From: Micromonospora vinacea
Lineage (GTDB): Bacteria; Actinomycetota; Actinomycetes; Mycobacteriales; Micromonosporaceae
Direction: 5' to 3'
Assembly: GCF_015751785.1 (NCBI RefSeq)
Contig: NZ_JADOTY010000001.1
Location: forward strand, 6,014,001 to 6,078,000
DNA length: 64,000 nucleotides
This document shows, piece by piece, positions 9,676 to 18,259 of the stretch (position 1 is the stretch's first letter; each line of letters starts with the position of its first letter). Position numbers and translations under genes: made by a program. The notes under the pieces are model-generated. The model searched no databases. It was not told the origin of the DNA and saw only the letters and a program-made list of their open reading frames with translations.

Positions 9676-10128
9676 TCAGCGTGGGAACGGGCTGAGGGGT
9701 GACCTGTCGCCTACGGACCACTTGTGGCCGGACGGGTCCGTGAAGCCACCTTGACGGTGCGTCCCCCAGGGCACGTGGTGATCTTCGATTCCCGCTTCGG
9801 CGACAGCGCCCGCGGCGACGGCGCGCTCGATGAAGGTGTCGGGATCGTCGGCAAACACCTCGATGCGGGTAGTTGTGACGCCGGTCTGGCCGGGACTGGC
9901 CTCTGTGCGGTTCTCGGGATTGACCTCATGGAGGAAGAAGGCGGCGCCACTGATCTCGAGGCCGGCCACGCCACCAAGGTTCCAGAGTTCTGTCGCGCCC
10001 AGTGCAGTCTTGTACCAGGCAACCGCAGCATCTGCATCGTCGACGATCAGCATCACTGAGATCACTGGTGGCGAAGCTGACACCGTGTCGCCGGGCGAGG
10101 CGGAAGGATCTTTCAGTTCCTCAATCAT
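9676..10128 (-). CDS. VOC-family (glyoxalase/bleomycin-resistance fold) protein
   Basis: A protein of about 150 residues with the paired beta-alpha-beta-beta-beta modules of the vicinal oxygen chelate superfamily: PVISVMLIVDDADAAVAWYKTALGA at the first strand-helix (seen in part as AVAWYKTALGA), HEVNPENR, RIEVFADDPDTFIERAVAAGA and the closing GGFTDPSGHKWSV. This resembles PhnB/YdcE-like VOC proteins rather than an enzyme of known substrate. The start is uncertain: ATG 10128 and ATG 10164 are both in frame and neither has a good ribosome binding site. It converges on the lipoprotein gene and diverges from the propeller-like gene. Confidence 0.75.
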   Translation of the reverse strand: MIEELKDPSASPGDTVSASPPVISVMLIVDDADAAVAWYKTALGATELWNLGGVAGLEISGAAFFLHEVNPENRTEASPGQTGVTTTRIEVFADDPDTFIERAVAAGAVAEAGIEDHHVPWGTHRQGGFTDPSGHKWSVGDRSPLSPFPR

Positions 10129-10219
10129 GCCCTCAGCATGCCGGACGGCATCATCCGCTCCCATGGCTACAACCCAACGAGTACCGCCGCAGCTTCTCGT
10201 CGTGCGTAGGCTCACGGCC

Positions 10220-11212
10220 GTGCGCCCGTTGCTGATCGCCGAGACAGTGATGACGCCGCCGACCTTCGTCGAGTGGCTGACCGGTACGGGGTTGCTGGCG
10301 TGGAGCCATCGCTCGCTGCGCGTGTTGCACTCGGACCTGACCCTCGCGCTGGCGTGGGAGCCCGCCGACACGGACCCGATCCTGGCGGTCGGCGTGGCTC
10401 CGGACGGGTCGTGCTTCGCGCTCGTGGGACCACGACAGGTGCAGGTCCGCAGCGCCGACGGCCGCGTCCGGTGGGCGGTCGAGCACGGCAGGGTCCTGTC
10501 GACGGGTTGGCCCCGGCCACGTTGCCACCTGGCCGGGGACGGCCTTCTCTGGCTGTTCCTGCCCGACGGTGCTGGCGACCAACTCGTCGTGCTGGACACG
10601 TCCGGAGGCGGTGACGAGGTCGACCGGCGGCGCCTTCAGACCGTCGAAGGCTCTGCCACATTCATCCTGGACGTCAATCGACAGCACGTCGGGCTGCACA
10701 TCGCGGTGGGGCCGGAGACCTGTCTCAGTCACCGCTGGACGACTGGCGATCGGCGGCTGGTCGCCGGGCGGACCATGAACGGCTGCCTGGCCGACATCAA
10801 CGCCAGCGGGAGCTTCTATCTCTCCATGCCGCACGGCAGCGGCCGGATCGCGATACGCGATGTCGCCGACGACAGTGCCCGGGTAGAGCGCCGCTACGAC
10901 GACATGCCGGAGTTCGGCGACTCCGACGACTACCGGATGTACGAGGCCGCGGCCGTCGTATCCGACGACTGGGTCATGGTCGGCGTCGCGACCGACCAGG
11001 GTGACGCCGAGCAGCATCTCCTGCTTTCCACCCGCACGCTGCGCCCGCAGACCGTTATGGATTACGGCATCGACATGCCCCAGAACTCGATTTGTTCCGC
11101 CGGTGGGCATGGACGGTGGATGACGCACGACGCCCGCCTCGGGGTGGTCCGGCTCTGGCAGTTACGCGAGCCGCATACGGATGAGGTCGAGGGCCAGCTC
11201 GGGCTCTGGTAG
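10220..11212 (+). CDS. uncharacterised beta-propeller-like protein
   Basis: About 330 residues, not recognised as a named family. The sequence alternates short hydrophobic strands and Gly/Asp turns (DPILAVGVAPDGSCFALVG, VQVRSADGRVRWAV, GDGLLWLFLPDGAG, DDWVMVGVATDQ, MTHDARLGVVRLWQL), typical of WD40/YncE-like blades. No signal peptide or membrane segment is seen, so it is likely cytoplasmic. Start choice is uncertain among GTG 10202, GTG 10220 and ATG 10250, none with a clear ribosome binding site. It ends 9 bp from the convergent ABC permease gene. Confidence 0.6.
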   Translation: MRPLLIAETVMTPPTFVEWLTGTGLLAWSHRSLRVLHSDLTLALAWEPADTDPILAVGVAPDGSCFALVGPRQVQVRSADGRVRWAVEHGRVLSTGWPRPRCHLAGDGLLWLFLPDGAGDQLVVLDTSGGGDEVDRRRLQTVEGSATFILDVNRQHVGLHIAVGPETCLSHRWTTGDRRLVAGRTMNGCLADINASGSFYLSMPHGSGRIAIRDVADDSARVERRYDDMPEFGDSDDYRMYEAAAVVSDDWVMVGVATDQGDAEQHLLLSTRTLRPQTVMDYGIDMPQNSICSAGGHGRWMTHDARLGVVRLWQLREPHTDEVEGQLGLW

Positions 11213-11221
11213 AGCTGTGGC

Positions 11222-13063
11222 TCAGGAGCCGTCTGGCCGTGGCCGGCGATCCCACAGCACCAGGCCGGTGAGCAGCATCGCCACGCCCAGACCGACCATC
11301 GCCAACCCCACCGCCGTGTGCGCGCTCCCGCTCAGGTGACCCGCCACGATCCACCCGCTGTCGATTCCGAACGCCAGCGGCATCACCCCCTGCGGGATCA
11401 CCGGGATCCACCCCACCGTCAGCAACCCCAGCGCCCACGCTGTCGGCTTGTTCTCCCGGTACCACTGCGCGTCCCAGGTCAGCGGGAGCACCGCCTCCGG
11501 GGGCCGGCTCCGCCGGCCGGCCGCGGCGAGCACGTCGGTCCCGCGTCGGGTGAGGCGTTCGTCGGCCAACCAGAGGCCTCCCCGCCAGGCCGCGGCGCCG
11601 CTGAGCAGCCCGACCAGTGGCAGCAGCGGCGCCACTCCCGATGGGCCCCAGATCACCAGGGCGAGCACCGGCGCGGCGGCTACCAGCCCCGACCCGGTGG
11701 CGACCAGCACGCTGACGATGTCGGTGGGGTTATCGGCCGAGGTGGGGTGCCGCGGGTCGGCCACCGGCCGTACCCGCAGCAGTGACACCCACACCGGCAC
11801 CGACGCGCCCGCGCCGAGCAGAGCCGGCAGTGTGGAGAGCGCGGCCAGCGGGTCGACGTCGGGCGCAAGGAGGATGCCCACGACGGTGAGCAGCACGCCG
11901 ATCGGGGTGACCAGCACCAACCAGGCCAGGGCCCGACCCCGGACCTCGGCCCGTTCCCCGCCCGGCGTGCTGAGCGGCAGCCACAACGCGGTGCCGTCCA
12001 GCCCGACCAGGCCGGCCGACATCGCCGCCGCGCCGAGCACGGCCAGCGGTCCGGCCCACGGCAGCAGCAGGTCCACGTCGGACAACAGCGGCAGTCCGGC
12101 GAGCAGCGCCCCGTACACCACCGCGAACGCCAGATACTGCAACCGCAACGGATGCCGCACCCAGGCCCGCAGCTCACGGCCGACGACCGCCCGCGTCGCC
12201 GCCGGCACCCACCCCAGCCACTCGCGCTGAGCCGCTGCCGGTGACGCCGACGTGGTCCCGCGCGGCCGGAACGGCACGCCCGCCGTGATCACCCTTCGCA
12301 CGAGCATGATGTACGCGGCGGCGCAGAGCGCCACGATGCCCACCAGGGTCGCCATCAGGCGCGCCCCTTGCCCGGTTGGCCCTGACGCGGCGGAGACCGG
12401 CCAGGCGCTCGGCACGTAGGCCATGGCCCGGACCACCTCCTCCGGCGCTGCCACGAGCACTACCGATACCCACGGGAAGACCGCCCAGAGCGACCCGGCG
12501 ACACCCATCGCCGTGCCGGTGAAGACGCCGGTGAGCAGCGCCCCGGCCGGACCTCCGGCGTGGCCGACGACCTCCAGCGCGATGGCCGAGCCGACCAGCC
12601 CGAGCAGCCAGAGCAGCACCGCGCCGCCGGCGGTGACGAGGACCGCGACGGTGCCGTACCGGGCGGCGTGCACCGGCAGCGCGGCGAGTGCCACCAGCGA
12701 GACGGCCGGGCCGATACCAATCGCCGACGCGGCGAGCAGGCCGATCGCGGCCGGGACCCCGCCGATCGGCTCCAACCGTAGGTGGGCCGGGCGGACCCGG
12801 CCGCGCCCGCCGCCGAGCAGCAGCGGCAACACGATCCAGCCGAGGACCCACGCCCCGGCGAGCAGGCCGAGGGTGTGCTGGTCGCCGCGGAGCGCGTACC
12901 GGATCAACCAGGCGGCGGCGAGCAGACCGACCAGGCCGGCCACAGTGGGTCCGGGGTGCTCGCGCAGCGAGCGACGCAGCATCGTCGCGCGCATCCGGGC
13001 CGGCACCGCGATCGCGCCGAGGGTGCCGCCCAGCTGGCCGGGCGCGGTCAGTTGCGTGCTCAT
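11222..13063 (-). CDS. ABC transporter permease
   Basis: A 613-residue, very hydrophobic protein with about twelve to fourteen predicted helices. A polar middle section (REWLGWVPAATRAVVGRELRAWVRHPLR) divides it into two halves, suggesting a fused pair of permease domains. It has no recognisable substrate signature. Its ATG overlaps the stop of the ATPase gene upstream in an ATGA (13060-13063), so the two are translationally coupled and form an ABC-2-like exporter of one ATPase and one large permease. Such pairs in actinomycetes export antibiotics, peptides or lipids; the cargo here is unknown. Confidence 0.8.
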   Translation of the reverse strand: MSTQLTAPGQLGGTLGAIAVPARMRATMLRRSLREHPGPTVAGLVGLLAAAWLIRYALRGDQHTLGLLAGAWVLGWIVLPLLLGGGRGRVRPAHLRLEPIGGVPAAIGLLAASAIGIGPAVSLVALAALPVHAARYGTVAVLVTAGGAVLLWLLGLVGSAIALEVVGHAGGPAGALLTGVFTGTAMGVAGSLWAVFPWVSVVLVAAPEEVVRAMAYVPSAWPVSAASGPTGQGARLMATLVGIVALCAAAYIMLVRRVITAGVPFRPRGTTSASPAAAQREWLGWVPAATRAVVGRELRAWVRHPLRLQYLAFAVVYGALLAGLPLLSDVDLLLPWAGPLAVLGAAAMSAGLVGLDGTALWLPLSTPGGERAEVRGRALAWLVLVTPIGVLLTVVGILLAPDVDPLAALSTLPALLGAGASVPVWVSLLRVRPVADPRHPTSADNPTDIVSVLVATGSGLVAAAPVLALVIWGPSGVAPLLPLVGLLSGAAAWRGGLWLADERLTRRGTDVLAAAGRRSRPPEAVLPLTWDAQWYRENKPTAWALGLLTVGWIPVIPQGVMPLAFGIDSGWIVAGHLSGSAHTAVGLAMVGLGVAMLLTGLVLWDRRPRPDGS

Positions 13064-13824
13064 CGTGCCCCGGTCAGCCAGTCCAGACCGGCGCTGCCGG
13101 AGGCTTCGGCGCCGACCAACTCGACGAACCGGTCCTCCAGGCTGCTGCCGGCGGCGACCTCGGCGACCGGCCCGGCGGCGACCACCCGGCCCCGATGGAT
13201 CACGGTGACCTCGTCGCACATCTGCTCGACGAGCAGCATCGAGTGGGTGGACAGCACGCAGGTGCCGCCGCCGGCCACGAACCGGCGCAGCACCTGGCGG
13301 ATGGTGGCCGCGGAGACCGGGTCGACCGCCTCGAACGGTTCGTCGAGCACGAGCAGCCGGGGCGCGTGCAGCAGCGCCTGGGCGAGGCCGAGCTTCTTGC
13401 GGGTGCCGGTGGAGCAGTCGGCCAGCGGTGTGCCGGCGCCCTTGGTCAGGCCGAGCACGTCGATCAGTTCGGCGGCACGGTCGGTGGCCGCGGCCCGGGG
13501 CAGCCCACGCAGACCGGCGCTGTAGCGCAGCAGTTCGGCGCCGGTGAGGCGTTCCGGGAAGTCGAGGCCGTCGGGCAGCACTCCGGTCAGCGCGCGGGTC
13601 AGGCCGCGGTCGCGCAGCGCGTCGTGGCCGAGGATCTGGATCTGCCCGGCGTCCGGAGTGACCAGGCCGACGGCCATCCCGATGGTGGTGGACTTGCCGG
13701 CGCCGTTGGGCCCGACGATGCCGTGGAAGGTGCCGGGGTGGACGGTCAGATCGATGCCGTCCACCGCGCGATGCGCCGCGAAGGTCTTGACCAGGCCACG
13801 GATCTCGAGTGCCGGGGGGATCAC
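13060..13824 (-). CDS. ABC transporter ATP-binding protein
   Basis: A 254-residue nucleotide-binding domain with Walker A GPNGAGKST, Walker B LLVLDEPF, and the switch histidine in VLSTHSM. The signature loop reads CSTGTRKKLGLAQALL rather than the usual LSGGQ, a common variant in CcmA/NatA-like exporters. It also has the family phrase RGLVKTFAAHRAVDGIDL at the start. First gene of a two-gene operon with the permease; its role is to drive export by ATP hydrolysis at the cytoplasmic face. Confidence 0.92.
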   Translation of the reverse strand: MIPPALEIRGLVKTFAAHRAVDGIDLTVHPGTFHGIVGPNGAGKSTTIGMAVGLVTPDAGQIQILGHDALRDRGLTRALTGVLPDGLDFPERLTGAELLRYSAGLRGLPRAAATDRAAELIDVLGLTKGAGTPLADCSTGTRKKLGLAQALLHAPRLLVLDEPFEAVDPVSAATIRQVLRRFVAGGGTCVLSTHSMLLVEQMCDEVTVIHRGRVVAAGPVAEVAAGSSLEDRFVELVGAEASGSAGLDWLTGAR

Positions 13825-13893
13825 GCGCCGAGCATAGGTGACCTTGCACGACCACGTGGCCCGCCGCTTGTCGGTCCACAGCGGACGGGCCGC

Positions 13894-14313
13894 TCAGACG
13901 ACGTGCACCAGCCGGAAGCGTTCGGTCACCACCAGGGTGTCGTCGTTCACCGTGAAGTCCGGGTCGCCCAGTTCGGCGCGCACGTCGGCGCTGTGCCAGA
14001 ACGCCTCGTGTCCCGCACGCCACTGCGCCACCGACTCGTCGCCCTCCCCCTCGGCCAGGGCGTGTGTCAGGTCGACGTCGGCGAGCCGGACCACCCGTAC
14101 GTCGGTCAGCTCGATGGCGGCGACCCGCCGGCCGGCGGAGTCCACCACGGCGGACAGTTGGCCCACCTCGGGCAGCGGCTCGTTGGCGCGCTCGTACCCG
14201 GCCAGCAGGCCGGTCGTCGATGTCTTCGCCCCGGACAGGATCGCGCCCACGAGTTTGTCGCGCAGCGGCCCCGGAAACGCGAACTCGGCAAGCGGAAGAT
14301 CGTCAAGGTCCAT
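13894..14313 (-). CDS. ASCH domain-containing protein
   Basis: A 139-residue protein resembling stand-alone ASCH-domain proteins: FAFPGPLRDKLVGAILSGAKTSTTGLLA holds the conserved GxKxxT-type loop (SGAKTSTTG), and the rest alternates strands such as AAIELTDVRVVRLADVD ahead of the acidic helix and HEAFWHSADV. The ASCH fold is related to PUA and is thought to bind RNA or act in nucleotide or coactivator biology; some members hydrolyse N4-acetylcytidine. It stands alone between the ABC operon and a hairpin, with no neighbour that hints at a role. Confidence 0.75.
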   Translation of the reverse strand: MDLDDLPLAEFAFPGPLRDKLVGAILSGAKTSTTGLLAGYERANEPLPEVGQLSAVVDSAGRRVAAIELTDVRVVRLADVDLTHALAEGEGDESVAQWRAGHEAFWHSADVRAELGDPDFTVNDDTLVVTERFRLVHVV

Positions 14314-14494
14314 CCGTGGAGGTTATTCGATCCGGTGCGCCGTGAGGGATCGTCGTCGACATGCTCCCGCCGACGTGGCACGGTCTCGTCATGGCCACCT
14401 ATGGCGTCGCCCTCGTGCTGCTTGTCGGAGGTGCTCGATCGTGAGCTGGCGGTCTCCACGGCGCTGGTCCTGCGCATGATCTGAGTGCGCGTGG

Positions 14495-14548
14495 CGGATA
14501 CGGCAGAGGCCCAGGTCGGAGGTTCGACCTGGGCCTCTGCCGTATCCG
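14495..14548. terminator. long perfect hairpin after the HAF-repeat gene
   Basis: Two perfect 24-bp arms (14495-14518 and 14525-14548) with a 6-nt loop GAGGTT. It lies 22 bp beyond the stop of the minus-strand gene at 14571 and in a 257-bp stretch (14314-14570) with no credible gene. Strong enough to terminate in both directions although no T-run follows. Confidence 0.75.
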
Positions 14549-14570
14549 GTGCATTGCGGAGCGGCCGGGG

Positions 14571-15560
14571 TCAGGCGCAGATCCATCGGACCGGGGTCGA
14601 GTAGTGGTTGCCGTACGCGATGTCGTCATCGGTGAGCCCAGTGATGTCGGCGATCGAGAAGGGTGACGGCCCGAACGGCAACGTACGGTCGACGCCGTTC
14701 TGCCGGAGCCACTGCTTGTTCTCGTAAACTTGCTCGTAGGCCACCGAGCCACGCGCGTTGACGGCGTGCACCGCCGCCTGGGCGAGCAGGGCCGGGGCCG
14801 TTCCGGGTGCCCACAGCAGAGCGAGCTGGCTGGACCCGGTGTGTTCCTCGCCTACCACCACGCCGGCGCTGATCCCGGTCAGGTCCCAGAAGGTGTCTGG
14901 GCCCGGCGCGTAGCCCGGCAGGATCTCCGGCTGGGCGTTGGGCGCCCACCGCACCGGCTTGTCGGCCAGGTAGCCGATGACGGTGCCGTCGGCGTCGACA
15001 TCGATCGCCCGGCTGTCGCCGGAGCCGGGCAGTGCCCGTACGGTGTTGTCCCGCGCCCAGGTCACCGCCGTCGGTTGCCCGTCGGCGGACCGTACCCATC
15101 CGGCCACGGTGCCGTCCCCGGCGATGGCGCTCGCGATGGTCTGCACGCTGCCCGGCAGACCCGGCAGCGCGGTTACCTGCCCGTCCGAATACCGCCACGC
15201 GGCGCTGCGGTAGAGCCCGTCCTCGGAGGACGTGTTGCCGACGAAGTCGCCCTGCTCGTTGACCTCCCTCAGCGAGCCCGCCGGCGTGCCGAGGTTGGTC
15301 GGCACGCCGTTGTCCCACCGGATGACGTACTCGCGCCAGTCGGTGTCAGTGGCGTACGCGATCTGGAACCGGCCGCTGGGGTCGGCGTGGTGGACCTTGA
15401 TGGCCTGCCACGACCCGGCGGGCACCCGCAGATTCTCGCGGACACACGGCGGGCCCACCTCGACCGCCTCCACGGCCGTGGCGGTCGAGGGCAGGGTGGT
15501 CACGCTCGCCACCACCGAAGCCACCGCCGTCAGTGCGGCAAGACCTTGTCGGAATTCCAT
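14571..15560 (-). CDS. secreted HAF-repeat-type protein of unknown function
   Basis: A 329-residue protein with an amino-terminal signal peptide (hydrophobic LAALTAVASVVASVTTL, then ATA) and repeated units of about 40-50 residues: GSLREVNEQGDFVGNTSSEDG, SAIAGDGTVAGWVRSADG, AIDVDADGTVIGYLAD and GISAGVVVGEEHTG. Each ends in a short beta-strand pair with a G-x-(I/V)-x-G pattern, as in extracellular HAF/propeller repeats. It was recognised only as a repeat protein; no enzyme motif is seen. It lies downstream of xdhC in the same orientation but 83 bp away, with the strong hairpin after it, so it is probably a separate unit. Confidence 0.7.
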   Translation of the reverse strand: MEFRQGLAALTAVASVVASVTTLPSTATAVEAVEVGPPCVRENLRVPAGSWQAIKVHHADPSGRFQIAYATDTDWREYVIRWDNGVPTNLGTPAGSLREVNEQGDFVGNTSSEDGLYRSAAWRYSDGQVTALPGLPGSVQTIASAIAGDGTVAGWVRSADGQPTAVTWARDNTVRALPGSGDSRAIDVDADGTVIGYLADKPVRWAPNAQPEILPGYAPGPDTFWDLTGISAGVVVGEEHTGSSQLALLWAPGTAPALLAQAAVHAVNARGSVAYEQVYENKQWLRQNGVDRTLPFGPSPFSIADITGLTDDDIAYGNHYSTPVRWICA

Positions 15561-15643
15561 CGAAACCCCCGTGTTTCAACAGACGTCATCTACGGCTGCC
15601 GATCTTAAGCCGCGTCGATGAGTCGTGGTGTCCCCGACTGGTG

Positions 15644-16717
15644 TCAGGTGTGGTGAATCGGGGTCGCCAGGTCGCTGAGCGGGCGGCCCGAGCCGCCCCA
15701 GGTCTGGGCGGTGATCTCGGCGGCGATCGCCACGGCCGTCTCCTCCGGCGTCCGCGCCCCCAGGTCCAGCCCGATCGGCGAGCAGAGGCGGGCCAGCGCG
15801 CTCTCCGGGACGCCCGCCTCGCGCAGCCGGCGCATCCGGTCGTCGTGCGCACGCCGGCTGCCCATCGCGCCGATGTAGCGGGCGGAGGTGCGGAGGGCGA
15901 CCTGGAGGAGCGGCACGTCGAACTTGGGGTCGTGGGTCAGGACGCAGAGCACGGTGCGGTCGTCGACTGTCGTCGACTCCAGGTACACGTGCGGCCAGCG
16001 GACGACGAGGTCGTCGACGTCGGGAAAACGCGCACGGGTGGCGAACACCGGGCGGGCGTCGCAGACCGTGACGTGGTAGCCGAGGAACGTGCCGATCCGG
16101 GCCATCGCGGCGGCGAAGTCGATCGCACCAAAGATGATCATCCGGGGTGGCGGCACGTACGACTGGACGAACACGGCCACCTCGTCGCCGCGCTGCTGCC
16201 CCTGCCGACCCAGGTGGATCGTGCCGGTGACGCCGAGGGCGAGCATCCCGGTCGCCTGCCGGGCCACCGCGTCGTCCAGGTCGGGTGTGCCGAGGCTGCC
16301 CGCGACCCGGTCGGGCCAGATCACCAGTTGGGCGTTCTCGACCGACGCGGTGGCGACCGGGCGGCCGTCGCGGATCGCGGCGAGGACCTCGTCGAGCTCG
16401 GTCATCGCGACGCTCGGTTGCACCAGGACCTGGATGGTGCCACCGCAGGTCAGGCCGACCTCCAACGCGTCGTCGTCGCTGACGCCGTAGGTCTGGGTGT
16501 GTGCCGCGCCGGTTCGGATCGCGGTCCGGCAGAGTTCGTAGACGGCGCCCTCGACGCAGCCGCCGGAGATGCTGCCCAGCACCTCACCGTGCACCGAGAC
16601 GGCCATCGCGGCACCGGGTTGCCGGGGCGCGGACTGCCAGGTCCGCGCGACGGTCGCGACGGCGAACGCGACGCCGGCCGCACGCCAGGTCGTCAGCCCG
16701 TCGACGATGTCCCGCAT
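15644..16717 (-). CDS. XdhC/CoxI-family molybdoenzyme maturation protein
   Basis: A 357-residue two-domain protein. The amino-terminal XdhC_CoxI domain shows SAPRQPGAAMAVSVHGEVLGSISGGCVEGAVYEL (key parts PGAAMAV and GSISGGCVE with the conserved cysteine), and the carboxyl half is the Rossmann-type XdhC_C domain (PPPRMIIFGAIDFAAAM, then YIGAMGSRRAHDDRM and GLDLGARTPEETA). Family members bind the molybdenum cofactor and help sulfurate it before insertion into xanthine or CO dehydrogenases. It is divergent from coxM across a palindromic promoter region, so it is probably the CoxI-type maturase of this cluster. ATG 16717 was chosen because the frame upstream has no family similarity. Confidence 0.88.
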   Translation of the reverse strand: MRDIVDGLTTWRAAGVAFAVATVARTWQSAPRQPGAAMAVSVHGEVLGSISGGCVEGAVYELCRTAIRTGAAHTQTYGVSDDDALEVGLTCGGTIQVLVQPSVAMTELDEVLAAIRDGRPVATASVENAQLVIWPDRVAGSLGTPDLDDAVARQATGMLALGVTGTIHLGRQGQQRGDEVAVFVQSYVPPPRMIIFGAIDFAAAMARIGTFLGYHVTVCDARPVFATRARFPDVDDLVVRWPHVYLESTTVDDRTVLCVLTHDPKFDVPLLQVALRTSARYIGAMGSRRAHDDRMRRLREAGVPESALARLCSPIGLDLGARTPEETAVAIAAEITAQTWGGSGRPLSDLATPIHHT

Positions 16718-16748
16718 GGCCGCACGATCCGCGAGCCCCCACGGCACC

Positions 16749-16788
16749 GTCAACGGCGACCTAAGCAGTTGCTTAGGTCGCCGTTGAC
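16749..16788. promoter_or_regulatory. perfect palindrome in the divergent xdhC-coxM promoter region
   Basis: Two perfect 18-bp arms (16749-16766 and 16771-16788) around AGTT. Each outer end reads TTGAC outward: TTGACT at 16784-16789 towards coxM, and TTGACG on the minus strand (16753-16748) towards xdhC, both resembling -35 boxes. Occupancy by a dimeric regulator would therefore cover both promoters. It could also form an RNA hairpin. Operator function is inferred. Confidence 0.6.
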
Positions 16789-16835
16789 TTTGACCACCGC
16801 CGGGCAGAGATTTTGCCGGACCGCGGAGGTGCGAC

Positions 16836-17708
16836 ATGCAGGTGCCGGCACCGTTCGAGTACGAGCGAGCCACCAGTGTGGACCATGCGATAAGCCTGTT
16901 GGAGCGGTTGGGCGGGACGGCCCGCCTGATCGCCGGCGGGCACAGCCTGCTGCCGATGATGAAGCTCCGGCTGGCCAACTTCGACTATCTGATCGACATC
17001 AACGACCTGCACGGCGAGTTGGGCTACGTCGAGGCGGGCCCCGACGAGGTCCGCATCGGTGCGCTGACCCGGCATCGGGAGCTGCTCGAATCGCCGGTGC
17101 TGGCGGCGGCGTTCCCCATCTTCGCCGACGCCGAACGGGTGATCGCCGACCCGGTGGTGCGCAACCGGGGCACGTTGGGCGGCTCGCTGTGCCAGGCCGA
17201 CCCGTCCGAGGACCTGTCGGCGGTCTGCACGACGTTGGACGCGCGGTGCGTGATCCGTGGTCCGGGCGGCGCGGAGCGGGTCGTGTCGATGGAGGAGTTC
17301 CACGTCGGGCCGTACGAGACGGCCGTCGCGGACGACGAGATCCTGGTCGAGATCCGGCTGCCGGTACGGCCCGGCTGTGGCAGCGCGTACGCCAAGGTCG
17401 AGCGCCGGGCCGGCGACTGGGCCGTGGTGTCGGCCGGTGCGGCGGTGTGGCTCGACGGCGGCGCGATCGTCGACGCCCGGGTCGGGCTCGCGGCCGTCGG
17501 GCCCAACACCACGGGCATCCCGGCGATCTCGGCGGCGCTGCGCGGGCAGGAACCCTCGGAGAGCCTCTACGAGCAGGCCGGGACGATCGCGGCGGACAGT
17601 TGCGACCCGGTGACCGACCAGCGTGGCAGCGCGGAGTACAAGCGGCATCTGGCCGCCGAGCTGACCCGGCGGACCCTGCGCCGGGCCGTCGAACGGGCGA
17701 GGAGCTGA
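16836..17708 (+). CDS. coxM: aerobic CO dehydrogenase medium (FAD) subunit
   Basis: A 290-residue FAD-binding subunit of the molybdenum hydroxylase type. The FAD pyrophosphate motifs AGGHSL (about residues 32-37) and TLGGSL (about 112-117, in RNRGTLGGSLCQADPSED) are intact, followed by the CO dehydrogenase flavoprotein C-terminal domain. It receives electrons from the [2Fe-2S] subunit and passes them to quinone. GGAGG lies 6 nt upstream of the ATG. It is the first gene of the M-S-L order that is typical of form I CO dehydrogenase, 2 bp ahead of coxS. Confidence 0.93.
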   Translation: MQVPAPFEYERATSVDHAISLLERLGGTARLIAGGHSLLPMMKLRLANFDYLIDINDLHGELGYVEAGPDEVRIGALTRHRELLESPVLAAAFPIFADAERVIADPVVRNRGTLGGSLCQADPSEDLSAVCTTLDARCVIRGPGGAERVVSMEEFHVGPYETAVADDEILVEIRLPVRPGCGSAYAKVERRAGDWAVVSAGAAVWLDGGAIVDARVGLAAVGPNTTGIPAISAALRGQEPSESLYEQAGTIAADSCDPVTDQRGSAEYKRHLAAELTRRTLRRAVERARS

Positions 17709-17710
17709 GC

Positions 17711-18259
17711 ATGCAGGTCACCATGACCGTCAACGACGTCGAGGTCACCCGGGAGATCGAGGCCCGGCTGCTGCTGGTGCACTTCCTGCGCGACGTGCTG
17801 GGTCTGACCGGCACGCACTGGGGCTGCGACACGAGCAACTGCGGCACCTGCGTGGTCTGGCTCGACGGCGAGCCGGTGAAGTCGTGCACGGTGCTCGCGG
17901 CGATGGCCGGCGGCCACCAGGTGCGTACCGTCGAGGGTCTCGCCAAGGGCGCGGAGCTGGACCCGATCCAGCAGGGGTTCATGCAGTGCCACGGTCTGCA
18001 GTGCGGTTTCTGCACGCCCGGGATGATGATGACCGCGCGGGCGCTGCTCGACCGCAACCCCGACCCGAGTGAGACGGAGATCCGGGAGGCGATCTCGGGT
18101 CAGATCTGCCGGTGCACGGGTTACGCCACCATCGTGCGCTCGGTCCGCTGGGCCGCCGTGGCCGAGGCGCAGGCCGCGACGCAGGTCACCGAGACCACCG
18201 AATCGTCCGAGGCCGGCGAGATCGACAACGCCGGCCAGCCCGCGGAGGCCGTCGCATGA
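17711..18259 (+). CDS. coxS: aerobic CO dehydrogenase small [2Fe-2S] subunit
   Basis: A 182-residue protein with both iron-sulfur motifs of the family: plant-ferredoxin type Cys39, Cys44, Cys47, Cys59 (GCDTSNCGTC ... SC) and the helical domain Cys98, Cys101, Cys133, Cys135 (CGFC ... CRCTG). It carries electrons from the Mo-Cu site in CoxL to FAD in CoxM. The body ends near residue 155; an acidic, Ala/Thr-rich tail of about 25 residues follows and is unusual for the family. The last four bases overlap the coxL start (ATGA at 18256-18259). Confidence 0.94.
   Translation: MQVTMTVNDVEVTREIEARLLLVHFLRDVLGLTGTHWGCDTSNCGTCVVWLDGEPVKSCTVLAAMAGGHQVRTVEGLAKGAELDPIQQGFMQCHGLQCGFCTPGMMMTARALLDRNPDPSETEIREAISGQICRCTGYATIVRSVRWAAVAEAQAATQVTETTESSEAGEIDNAGQPAEAVA

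Noticed and set aside
11222..14023. N-terminal extension of the ABC permease to 933 residues
   Set aside because: The extension is out of frame with the ATPase gene it covers and is low-complexity; the ATGA overlap fixes the start at 13063.
14361..14444. Short plus-strand frame starting at ATG 14361
   Set aside because: Only about 27 codons, no ribosome binding site and no conserved motif.
14495..14548. Possible tRNA because of the GGTTCGA inside the hairpin
   Set aside because: The sequence is a perfect 24-bp inverted repeat with no anticodon arm or cloverleaf.
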